Shown here piece by piece: positions 33,258 to 40,703 of a stretch of 64,000 nt of DNA. The notes beneath the pieces were generated by a model, which saw nothing but the letters and a program-made list of their open reading frames with translations, made no database searches and had not been told where the DNA came from. Position 1 is the stretch's first letter. The number at the start of each line of letters is the position of its first letter. Both the position numbers and the translations under genes were made by a program. Origin of the DNA: DAHUYF01 sp035945115. GTDB taxonomy: Bacteria; Pseudomonadota; Alphaproteobacteria; ATCC43930; CGMCC-115725. The stretch is taken from assembly GCA_035945115.1 (NCBI GenBank), contig DASZAN010000059.1, positions 1 through 64,000 on the forward strand, in the 5' to 3' direction.

Positions 33258-33787
33258 GCTGCAATGCAACGCAGCGGCGGATCGGCCGTTCCGCGCCACC
33301 AGTGTGGGAGGAGTTGGCGGCCTGATATTGTACCTAGGGGTGATCCGCTGCCCTGCTGACACCTCGCCTTGGGTCTCGTCGTCGCGCTCGCGCATTTTGC
33401 GCCCCGCATCGCGGAGGGTCTCGCGAAGCACGCGGCGGCGCGCCTCGTCGTCTTGCACGACGATAGCCATGATGGGGTCCTCCAGGAGGTCATGGAGCGG
33501 AACCGGCGCTTGCCAGATCGAGCTTGCGGGCCGCACATCGGTTTGCCACACGCGGATCGCTTCGGCCACCAGCGCCCAGAACGCCGCCCAGCGGTATTCG
33601 CAGACCGCAAGCCGCGAGGAGAAATGCTCCACCGACACGGCAGGCACCCCGACGGTTGCGTTCACAGGACGGTTCTCGCCAGTCGCCGTCATCGATCGTG
33701 ACAATGCGGATACAATTCTTTACCGATTGACGGGCGGGGGAATTGCGCCGCTCCGGTAGTAGCCGCGTTTTAGTTCCGGAGGCGGTG
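33258..33787. other. 530-base gap without a confident gene
   Basis: This stretch lies between the response regulator and the ECF sigma gene. On the minus strand the response-regulator frame stays open up to 33704. It could encode about 149 residues (for example VCEYRWAAFWALVAEAIRVW and MAIVVQDDEARRRVLRE), either as a separate small protein or as an N-terminal extension. I recognise no family. The sequence must also hold the promoters of the two divergent regulators. No general-stress GGAAC/cGTT promoter pair was found. Confidence 0.4.
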
Positions 33788-34540
33788 ATGGAGGGGTTCG
33801 GCGGCAGGCTCGAGGCGATGGAAGGGTTCGGCGGCATGCTCGCGGCGCAGATTCCGCGCCTTCGCCGCTATGCGCGCGTGCTCTGCCGCGATCCCGAGCG
33901 CGCCGACGAATTGGTGCAAGACTGCCTTTACCGCGCGATCCGCAAAGCGCACCTGTTCCAGCCGGGCAGCAATCTGCGCGCTTGGCTTTTCACCATCCTC
34001 CATAACCTCTACGTGAACGCAGTGCGCCGTGGCGCGCGAGAGAGCATCAACGTGCCGCTCGAGGATGTCGAGCCGGTGCTGATGGAGCGGCCGGCCCAAG
34101 GCGGCGGGCTCACCTTGCGCGATCTCGGCCGGGCGATGACGACGCTGAGGGAGGAGCAGCGGCAGGTGCTGCTCCTCGTCGGGCTCGAAGGCATGAGCTA
34201 TGACGAGGTCGCGAGCATTCTCGGCGTTCCCGTCGGCACGGTGCGTTCGCGCCTCTCGCGCGGGCGCGAGGAGCTGCGCCACATGCTCGACGGTGAAGCG
34301 CCGCTGCCGCGGTCGCGGGTGCTGCCCCGGGACGGCATGCCGACCAGCGGTGACAAGTGCGCGCAGATCAAACGCTGGCGGCTCAGGGCCGAGGAAATTC
34401 GCACCTCGGCCGAGCAGTTCACCGATCCCGCCGCGCGTCGCTCGCTGGAAGCCGCTGCCGCCAACTACGAGCGCGTGGCCGCCCGCACGGAAATACAGCT
34501 CTCCAGCACGCCTCTCCGGGCGCACAGCCACGCCCGCTGA
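33788..34540 (+). CDS. ECF-type RNA polymerase sigma factor with C-terminal extension
   Basis: A 250-residue sigma-70 family protein. Region 2 (LRRYARVLCRDPERADELVQ, then FQPGSNLRAWLFTILHNLY) and region 4 (LREEQRQVLLLVGLEGMSYD, then VASILGVPVGTVRSRLSRGR) are clear. A tail of about 65 residues follows (CAQIKRWRLRAEEIRTSAEQ, ARRSLEAAAANYERVAART). It resembles the free-standing 50-70-residue RAEE...A..Y..LA proteins common in Bradyrhizobium-type genomes. The start lies in a small duplication: MEGFGGRLEA and MEGFGGMLAA follow each other, so ATG 33788 (with ggaggcgg upstream) and ATG 33818 compete. No anti-sigma gene adjoins. Confidence 0.88.
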   Translation: MEGFGGRLEAMEGFGGMLAAQIPRLRRYARVLCRDPERADELVQDCLYRAIRKAHLFQPGSNLRAWLFTILHNLYVNAVRRGARESINVPLEDVEPVLMERPAQGGGLTLRDLGRAMTTLREEQRQVLLLVGLEGMSYDEVASILGVPVGTVRSRLSRGREELRHMLDGEAPLPRSRVLPRDGMPTSGDKCAQIKRWRLRAEEIRTSAEQFTDPAARRSLEAAAANYERVAARTEIQLSSTPLRAHSHAR

Positions 34541-34685
34541 GCGCGCCGGGCGGGCGTCGCAAGCGCCCGTCATCTCCCCACAATCTTACGAAAATCCGCG
34601 GCGATTTTCCTTGGCGTCCGCTTATTGCCATCACCACGTTTCCATGAGCGTGCATACAATCGTGGTACGGCAGGAGCCGATTGGG

Positions 34686-34796
34686 ATGGAGTTGAACATG
34701 CATATGCTGCTGTCGGGCTTCGGAACGCCGATGGTGCAGTTCGGCGCCATGGGCATCGCCGTGGCGATGATGGTCACGTTCCTGATGCGGCCGTGA
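34686..34796 (+). CDS. Met-rich membrane microprotein (36 aa)
   Basis: ATG at 34686 follows a caggagccgattggg Shine-Dalgarno. The peptide starts MELNMHMLLSGFGTPMVQFG and ends in one hydrophobic helix, with 8 Met in 36 residues. It is downstream of the sigma factor gene on the same strand (145-base gap) and convergent with cobC. It could equally be a chance ORF. Confidence 0.35.
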   Translation: MELNMHMLLSGFGTPMVQFGAMGIAVAMMVTFLMRP

Positions 34797-34803
34797 ACGG
34801 AAG

Positions 34804-35442
34804 TCAGACCGGCGGCTGATTGACCAGCGTCACGCGCCAGGGATGCGCCACCTGGGCGCCGGGGAAGTACTCGATGCGCGTCAGCGATAGATTGTCGATG
34901 CTGATCGCGAGCGCCGCCTCGGGCGCGAGCTGAAGGGCGAGCGCCACGGCGGCGCGGATGGTGCCGCCATGGGTCACGGCGATGATGTCGCGTCCCGCAT
35001 AAGTCTTCGACAAGCGCTCGATCGCGGGATGGGCGCGGGCCAGCAAATCGACGAAGCTTTCGCCGCCGGGCGGCGCGTGATGCGCCGGGGCCAGCCAGAA
35101 GCGCGGCCAGAGATTGCCGTTGCGCTCGGCGAGCTCGGCATAGGTGACACCCTGCCAGTCGCCGAAATGCTGCTCGATGAGGTCGCGCTCGACGAGCATG
35201 TCCGGTCCGGGAATGGGATCGGGCCCGGGCAATCCGGCGCGGACGATCCCGGCGGCCGTCATATGCGTGCGCTTCAGCGGGCTCGTCACCCAGAGGGCGT
35301 CCTTGGGGAGCTTCTGCGCCAATCCGGCAAAGGCGGCTGTATTGTCACAATCGCAGGGGACGTCAGTCTGGCCGTAGCAACGGCCGTTATTGACGGTGAC
35401 CGGCGCGTGGCGCACCCACCACCATCGCGTCAGCTCGCCCAT
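34804..35442 (-). CDS. cobC: Alpha-ribazole phosphatase-like histidine phosphatase
   Basis: A 212-residue RHG-type phosphatase that removes the 5'-phosphate from alpha-ribazole or adenosylcobalamin phosphate at the end of B12 synthesis. The catalytic RHG variant is WWWVRHAPV. Further residues are VTSPLKRTHMTA, ERDLIEQHFGDWQGVTYAEL and the second His in AVTHGGTIRAAV. It begins at an ATG inside the end of cobS (13-base overlap), giving a cobS-cobC pair. The protein family is sure; the cobalamin-specific role comes from context. Confidence 0.88.
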   Translation of the reverse strand: MGELTRWWWVRHAPVTVNNGRCYGQTDVPCDCDNTAAFAGLAQKLPKDALWVTSPLKRTHMTAAGIVRAGLPGPDPIPGPDMLVERDLIEQHFGDWQGVTYAELAERNGNLWPRFWLAPAHHAPPGGESFVDLLARAHPAIERLSKTYAGRDIIAVTHGGTIRAAVALALQLAPEAALAISIDNLSLTRIEYFPGAQVAHPWRVTLVNQPPV

Positions 35443-36215
35443 GCCGCCGCCGTCAGCATCACGATGATCTCGCCGCCCTGCTCGATCGCACCCAAGACGT
35501 CGCCGGTGTAGCCGCCGATCTGGCGCCGCGCAATATGACTGAAGAGCCCCGTGGCGAGCGCGGCCAGCACGATCGCGGCGATGCCCCGCCACCAATCGAG
35601 CGCAAAGAGGGCGATGAGGGCGCCGAAGCCGGCGGCAGCCCAGGCGTTCGCCGCCTCGGGCCGGCCCGCCGACGAACCGAGCCCGTCGCTGCGCGCCGGC
35701 TCGAGCGCGCGCAGCACCAGCGGCAGCAGTCCCCGCGCGAGCGCATGCGCGGCGACGAGCGCGGCGGTGACGCGGCCGCCGTCGCCGAGCGCGGCAAGCG
35801 CCGCCGCGCGCAGCCCGACGCTCAAGACGAGGGCGAGAACACCGAACGCGCCGCTTCGGCTGTCGCGCATGATGGCGAGCTTCGCCGCGCGATCGGCACC
35901 GCCGCCGAAGCCGTCGGCGACGTCGGCAAGGCCATCTTCGTGGAGCGCGCCGGTGGCAAGCGCGGTGGCGGCGACGGCGAGAAGCGCCGCCGCGAGCGCC
36001 GGCAGCCCGAGCCAGGCCGCCAGCGAATAGACGAAGCCGCCGATGAGGCCGACCACGAGACCGACGAAGGGAAAGGCCCAACTCGCCTGCGCCAGCGGGC
36101 CCGCCGGTTCAGCCCCGCCAGGCCCTAACGGCAAGCGGGTCAAGAACCCGGCGGCCAGGTGGAACTCGTCCCACCAGCGGGCGAGATCATCGGTGCGAGG
36201 CGGGTCGGTACGCAT
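35430..36215 (-). CDS. cobS: Adenosylcobinamide-GDP ribazoletransferase
   Basis: A 261-residue polytopic membrane protein (CobS/CobV) that joins adenosylcobinamide-GDP with alpha-ribazole (phosphate). Signatures: FLTRLPLGPG, ATGALHEDGLADVADGFGGG (metal-binding acidic motif), IMRDSRSGAFGVLAL and RQIGGYTGDVLGAIEQ near the C-terminus. There are six or so TM helices. It is divergent from cobT across a 155-base region with no riboswitch seen. Confidence 0.94.
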   Translation of the reverse strand: MRTDPPRTDDLARWWDEFHLAAGFLTRLPLGPGGAEPAGPLAQASWAFPFVGLVVGLIGGFVYSLAAWLGLPALAAALLAVAATALATGALHEDGLADVADGFGGGADRAAKLAIMRDSRSGAFGVLALVLSVGLRAAALAALGDGGRVTAALVAAHALARGLLPLVLRALEPARSDGLGSSAGRPEAANAWAAAGFGALIALFALDWWRGIAAIVLAALATGLFSHIARRQIGGYTGDVLGAIEQGGEIIVMLTAAAWAS

Positions 36216-36370
36216 TGGGCGGAATGCTAGCGCATGGATTCACTCGGCACCAAGAAGTGCCGCGACAGAAATCGTCTCGGCTGCAAGGGCCCTATTGCAG
36301 CAACGCCCGCTTGGCATATCGGCAACGATGGATCAGAGTGCGCGACGCTCAGCACCGGGGGATGATCGCC

Positions 36371-37399
36371 ATGGCCGAACCAACGCCGCGCGCCACGCTC
36401 GACGAGATGCGCGCGCAGCTCGCGAGCCTCCCGGGACCCGACCTTGCCGCGGCATCGGCCGCGGCGGCACGCGAGGCGCAGCTCACCAAGCCTGCCGGCG
36501 CACTCGGGCGGCTCGAGCAATTGAGCGCGTGGCTCGCCACCTGGCAGGCGAAGCATCCGCCGACAGTCGCCCATCCCCGCACCGCCGTCTTCGCCGGCAA
36601 TCACGGCGTCGCCGCCCGCGGCGTCTCGGCATATCCGGCCGAGGTCACCGCGCAGATGGTGCAGAACTTCATCCGCGGCGGCGCCGCGGTCAATCAGCTC
36701 TGCCGCGCCGTCGATGCCGATCTCCGCGTCTATGAGATGGCGCTCGAGCAGCCGACCGCCGATTTCACCGCGGGGCCGGCGATGAGCGATGAGGACTGCG
36801 CCACGGCGATGGCCTACGGCATGATGGCGGTTGAGCCGGGTGTCGATGTCGTCGCGCTCGGGGAAATGGGGATCGCCAACACGGCGTCCGCCGCAGCGCT
36901 CTGCGGCCTCCTCTTCGCTGGCGAGGCGACCCATTGGGTGGGGCCCGGCACCGGTGTGACCGGTGCGGGTCTCCAGCGCAAGATCGAGGCGGTGGACGCA
37001 GCCATGCGGCTCCACGGAGCGGCGACGCGCGATCCTTTCGACAGCCTCCGTCGCGTCGGCGGGCGTGAGCTCGCCGCCATCGCCGGCGCCGTCATCGCCG
37101 CACGCCGCGCGCGTGTCCCGGTCGTGCTCGACGGCTTCGCCGCCACCGCCGCCGCCGCCGTGCTCTTCGCCGCCGATGCGGGGGCGCTCGACCACTGCAT
37201 CGTCGCCCATCGCTCGGCCGAGCCCGGCCATGCGCGCCTCCTCGAGCGCATCGGCAAGCAGCCGCTCTTCGACCTCGGCATGCGCCTCGGCGAAGCCTCG
37301 GGCGCCACGCTCGCGCTCGCCATTCTCAAAGCCGCTGTCGCCTGCCACTCGGGGATGGCGACGTTTGCAGAAGCGGGGGTGAGTGGGAAGGAGGGGTAA
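36371..37399 (+). CDS. cobT: Nicotinate-nucleotide-dimethylbenzimidazole phosphoribosyltransferase
   Basis: A 342-residue CobT that activates 5,6-dimethylbenzimidazole to alpha-ribazole phosphate using nicotinate mononucleotide. Hallmarks are TKPAGALGRLEQLSAWL, AVFAGNHGVAARGVSAYP, LGEMGIANTASAAAL, WVGPGTGV, and the C-terminal VAHRSAEPGHARLL with the catalytic Glu near FAEAGV. The ATG at 36371 has gggggatg nine bases upstream; an ATG nine bases earlier is less well spaced. This is not the unrelated chelatase subunit also called CobT. It is divergent from cobS. Confidence 0.95.
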   Translation: MAEPTPRATLDEMRAQLASLPGPDLAAASAAAAREAQLTKPAGALGRLEQLSAWLATWQAKHPPTVAHPRTAVFAGNHGVAARGVSAYPAEVTAQMVQNFIRGGAAVNQLCRAVDADLRVYEMALEQPTADFTAGPAMSDEDCATAMAYGMMAVEPGVDVVALGEMGIANTASAAALCGLLFAGEATHWVGPGTGVTGAGLQRKIEAVDAAMRLHGAATRDPFDSLRRVGGRELAAIAGAVIAARRARVPVVLDGFAATAAAAVLFAADAGALDHCIVAHRSAEPGHARLLERIGKQPLFDLGMRLGEASGATLALAILKAAVACHSGMATFAEAGVSGKEG

Positions 37400-37418
37400 A
37401 CGCCAAATCATTTTCACT

Positions 37419-37457
37419 CGTCGTCCCTGCGAAAGCACTGCGAAAGCAGGGACGACG
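37419..37457. repeat. Palindromic repeat between cobT and the multicopper oxidase
   Basis: Twelve-base arms cgtcgtccctgc and gcagggacgacg flank an internal direct duplication of gaaagca/tgcgaaag. It is the same element family as 4975-4994 and sits between two convergent genes (cobT and the oxidase), where it may serve as a bidirectional transcript end. Confidence 0.8.
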
Positions 37458-37479
37458 GAAGAAGCACAAAGCGCCCCAG

Positions 37480-38946
37480 CTAGCTCTCATACTGCAGCGA
37501 GGTCATCATGCCCGCCATCATGTGGTACTCGTTGTGGCAGTGGAGCGCCCACTTGCCGGGATTGTCGGAGTCGAAGGCGACGGTGACACCGCCCATCGCC
37601 GGCACCAGCACGGTGTCGCGCATCGCGCCCGAAAAGCGGCGATCGTTGATCGCCAGCACCTGAAAATGATGGCCGTGAAGATGCATGGGATGCGCCATCA
37701 TCGTGCGGTTGCGCAGCACCAGCTCGACGCGTTCGCCGGCGCGGGCACGCAGCGGCTTGTCCTCGCCGTAGCGCTTGCCGTTGATGCCCCAGGTGAATCT
37801 CATCATGTCGCCGGTGAGATCGACGCGAATGACGCGGTCGGTCTTGCGTTTGCGCAACGGTGCTGCGGCACGGAGCCGCTCTTCGAAGGCGATGCCGAGC
37901 GGCGGTGACGGCACCTGCTGCTCGAGCTGCGCCTTCAAGATCTGGGCATTCTTGGTGGCGAGGATGATGCCGGTGCGCTCGCTCGCACCCTCGCGCAGCG
38001 CCAAGATAGGATAAGCGCCCTCGCCCGCCGGTGGGGCGAGGCGAATGTCGAGCCGCTGCGCCATCGCCACGGGGAAGCGCTGATCTTTTACCGGCATGAC
38101 GGGATCGCCGTCGACGGCGATGAGCTCGCCCGAGAGCGCGCCGAGATCGATCCAGAAATTGGTGCCGGCGGCAGCGTTGATGACGCGGAGCCGCACGCGG
38201 CCGGCGGGCTCGACCCGCACCACCTCGGGATCATCGAGCGTACGGTCGCTGGCGAGATAGGCATCGAAATCGACGTCGTTGATGTCCATGCCCATCGCCA
38301 TGTCGCCGGCCATGCCGCCGTGATGCATATGCGCGTGATCCATCGCGCCGTGATCCATGTGCATTTGACCCATATGGCCATGGTCCATGCCGGCCATGGC
38401 TCCGTGACCGCGTGTCAGCGCCGCGAACAATTCCTCGGGCGCGCGGAAGGTGAAGTCGGCGAGGAAGAGCACGACCTCTTGCTCGTCGCGCCCTTTCTCC
38501 GCGGGATCCTCGACGATGAGCGGCGCCGCCATGAGGCGGGCGCGCTGGAATCCCACATGCGAGTGCATCCAGAAGGTGCCGGCGCGGCGCAGGGGAAAGT
38601 CGTAGGCGTAGCGGTTGCCCGGCGGCAGCGGCGGCTGCGAGAGCTCGGGTGTGCCGTCCTGAGCGCTGGGCGGCGTCAACCCGTGCCAATGGACGAGCGT
38701 CGGCTCATCGAGGCGGTTCTCGAGCGTGGCGTTGAAGCGCTCGCCCCGAACGAAGCGGGCGATCTTCCCGTCGCCGGTGGCGAGCGCGAGGGCGGAGGCT
38801 TCGCTGCCGTTGATCACCAGGGATCGCGAGGTGGCGCTCAGTCGAAGCACGGGCGGCGCCGCGAACGCGGGGGCGATGCCCGGCATGATGCCGAGCGCCG
38901 CCGCGCCCGTGATGACGCGCCGCCGCGTGATCGGTACGTCCATCAT
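37480..38946 (-). CDS. Tat-exported multicopper oxidase with Met/His-rich insert
   Basis: A 488-residue CueO/CopA-like periplasmic oxidase. A Tat signal (TRRRVITGAAALG) starts at ATG 38946 or 38943; an ATG at 38976 would add an unneeded N-terminus. The copper ligands are complete: LVHWHGL, WMHSHVGF, HPMHLHGHHF and LHCHNEYHMMAGM (T1, T2/T3). A roughly 40-residue insert rich in Met and His (GMDHGHMGQMHMDHGAMDH region) resembles the copper-binding segments of CueO and CopA. The likely role is Cu(I) oxidation and copper tolerance, or another metal or phenol oxidation. It follows the ABC-2 exporter on the same strand. Confidence 0.93.
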   Translation of the reverse strand: MMDVPITRRRVITGAAALGIMPGIAPAFAAPPVLRLSATSRSLVINGSEASALALATGDGKIARFVRGERFNATLENRLDEPTLVHWHGLTPPSAQDGTPELSQPPLPPGNRYAYDFPLRRAGTFWMHSHVGFQRARLMAAPLIVEDPAEKGRDEQEVVLFLADFTFRAPEELFAALTRGHGAMAGMDHGHMGQMHMDHGAMDHAHMHHGGMAGDMAMGMDINDVDFDAYLASDRTLDDPEVVRVEPAGRVRLRVINAAAGTNFWIDLGALSGELIAVDGDPVMPVKDQRFPVAMAQRLDIRLAPPAGEGAYPILALREGASERTGIILATKNAQILKAQLEQQVPSPPLGIAFEERLRAAAPLRKRKTDRVIRVDLTGDMMRFTWGINGKRYGEDKPLRARAGERVELVLRNRTMMAHPMHLHGHHFQVLAINDRRFSGAMRDTVLVPAMGGVTVAFDSDNPGKWALHCHNEYHMMAGMMTSLQYES

Positions 38947-38982
38947 CGCCCCCAATCGCTGATTGCCCAAGCGCATTGGTGC

Positions 38983-39813
38983 TTACTCGCCCATCTGTAG
39001 CAAGGCGCCGCGCTCGCGCGCCTGGCGGAAGGCGATGAGAAAGATGCCGGTGCCGACGACAAGGTAGAGCCCATCGAGCGCCACTGCGGCCAAGAAATGA
39101 TCGAGCGGAAAGCGGCTCTCGAACATCACCGCGCGCATGCCCTCGAAGACGTGTGCCGAGGGGAGGGTCCAGGCGACGTATTGCAGCCAGAGCGGCAGCA
39201 CCGAGACGGGATAATAGACGGCGCTCGCCGGTGCCAAGAGAAAGACGGCGAGCCAGGCGAGGCTTTCGGCGCCGAGCCCGTGACGCAGCAGCAGCGCGCC
39301 GATGACGAGACCCAAGCCCCAGCCCATGACCAGCAGTAGCACGAAGAAGGCGAGGAGCGGCAAACCCAAGGTGAAGATCGAATAGTGATAGAGCGGGATG
39401 GCAAGGAGCGCCGCGGGCACCATGCCGATCATCACCCGCACCAGGCTCATCGTCAGCAGCGACAGCACCCATTCGTAAGGGCGGAGCGGGCTCACGAAGA
39501 GGTGGCCGAGATTGCGCGACCAAAGCTCCTCGAGGAACGAGATGGAGACGCCGAGCTGACCGCGGAACATCACGTCCCAGAGCATCACCGCGGCGAGCAG
39601 CACGCCGCCGGCGCGTGCCACATAGGAGCTGTTGGTCATGAGGAACTGGCTGGTGAAGCCCCAGAGCACCACCTGGATCGCCGGCCAATAAAGGAGCTCG
39701 AGCGCGCGCGGCCAGGAGCTGCGCAAGAGATAGAGATAGCGCAGCACCATCGCGCCGAGCCGGCCGGGCGAGAAGCCGGCGCGGGACGCCAGAGCATCGG
39801 GCGCCGCGCTCAC
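38983..39813 (-). CDS. ABC-2 type exporter permease
   Basis: A 276-residue protein with six hydrophobic segments and the ABC-2 layout; the segment SFLEELWSRNLGHLFVSPLR is typical. It starts with an ATG that overlaps the ATPase stop (ATGA), so the two subunits are co-translated. The substrate is unknown; the downstream multicopper oxidase gene starts only 36-39 bases after its stop, hinting at an envelope or copper-related unit. Confidence 0.9.
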   Translation of the reverse strand: MSAAPDALASRAGFSPGRLGAMVLRYLYLLRSSWPRALELLYWPAIQVVLWGFTSQFLMTNSSYVARAGGVLLAAVMLWDVMFRGQLGVSISFLEELWSRNLGHLFVSPLRPYEWVLSLLTMSLVRVMIGMVPAALLAIPLYHYSIFTLGLPLLAFFVLLLVMGWGLGLVIGALLLRHGLGAESLAWLAVFLLAPASAVYYPVSVLPLWLQYVAWTLPSAHVFEGMRAVMFESRFPLDHFLAAVALDGLYLVVGTGIFLIAFRQARERGALLQMGE

Positions 39814-40568
39814 TGCGCCGCCTCGCGCGGATCGAAGCGCTCACCGGCGCGCGCGATGTCGAGGAACACCTGCTCGAGTGTGTCGCGGCCATAGCGCTCG
39901 ATGAGCTGGCGCGGGCTGCCGCGGTCGACGATGCGGCCCTTGCGCATCATCATCACGTCAGAGCAAAGCCGCTCCACCTCGTTCATGTTGTGCGAGGCGA
40001 GAAGGATGGTGGCGCCGCTCCGACGCTGATAGGTCTCGAGATATCCCCGCACCCAGTCGCCGGTGTCGGGATCGAGCGAGGCGGTGGGCTCGTCGAGGAG
40101 CAGCAGCTCGGGCTCGTTGATGAGCGCCTTGGCGAGGGCCACGCGCGTCTTCTGTCCTGCGCTCAACTTCCCGGTTTGGCGATCGAGGAACTCGGCGATC
40201 TGCAGGTCGCGCGCGAGGCTCTCGATGCGCGCACCCAAATGCGCGAGGCCGTAGAGTCGGCCATAGACGGTGAGGTTTTGGCGCACGGTCAAGCGATGCG
40301 GCAGGTCGACGTAAGGAGAGGAAAAATTCATGCGCGGCAGAACTCGGTAACGATGGCGCAACATGTCCTCGCCGAAGATGCGGATGTGTCCGGCGGTGGG
40401 CAGCAGCAAACCCAACAGCATCGAGAGCGTCGTCGTCTTGCCGGCGCCATTGCCGCCCAAGAGCGCCCCGGTGACGCCGCGCGGCACGGCGAAGTCAACG
40501 GCATCGACGGCGAGCGTTTCGCCGAAGCGTTTGGTGACGGCAGTAACCTCGATGACCGGATGAGACAC
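39810..40568 (-). CDS. ABC-2 exporter ATP-binding protein
   Basis: A 252-residue ATPase. Walker A is LLGGNGAGKTTTLSM, the signature is KLSAGQKTRVALAKAL, Walker B is ELLLLDEPTASLD, and the H-loop is LLASHNMNEVERL. The GTG at 40568 has agaagg six bases upstream and begins VSHPVIEVTAVTKRFGE. The DrrA/NodI-like sequence fits an exporter. It is the first gene of the ATPase-permease-oxidase unit and divergent from regB (135-base gap). Confidence 0.9.
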   Translation of the reverse strand: MSHPVIEVTAVTKRFGETLAVDAVDFAVPRGVTGALLGGNGAGKTTTLSMLLGLLLPTAGHIRIFGEDMLRHRYRVLPRMNFSSPYVDLPHRLTVRQNLTVYGRLYGLAHLGARIESLARDLQIAEFLDRQTGKLSAGQKTRVALAKALINEPELLLLDEPTASLDPDTGDWVRGYLETYQRRSGATILLASHNMNEVERLCSDVMMMRKGRIVDRGSPRQLIERYGRDTLEQVFLDIARAGERFDPREAAQ

Positions 40569-40703
40569 GCGGCGCCTTCTGATGCAATCTCCGCGCGATG
40601 GGCGGGCACGGTGGCAAGCCGGGTGCCGGGCGCGGAGCGGCTGTCCTATAATCGGTCGGCGCGCGCCGCGCCAGATGCGGCCTGGCGCCACCGGAAAGGA
40701 ACG

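Noticed and set aside
33705..33787. EcfG-type general stress response module
   Set aside because: The receiver protein lacks the sigma-like domain of PhyR, no NepR gene is present, and no GGAAC-type promoter was seen before the sigma gene.
36216..36370. Second cobalamin riboswitch between cobS and cobT
   Set aside because: None of the conserved segments (GCCACTG box, ctgcccccgcaactgtaagc, aagtccgg) is present. The same check failed for the gaps upstream of cobA/cbiD and cbiX/cbiB.
36371..37399. Reading cobT here as the cobaltochelatase subunit CobT that would partner CobN
   Set aside because: The sequence has the phosphoribosyltransferase signatures (AVFAGNHGVAARG, VAHRSAEPGHARLL) and no von Willebrand/MIDAS features.
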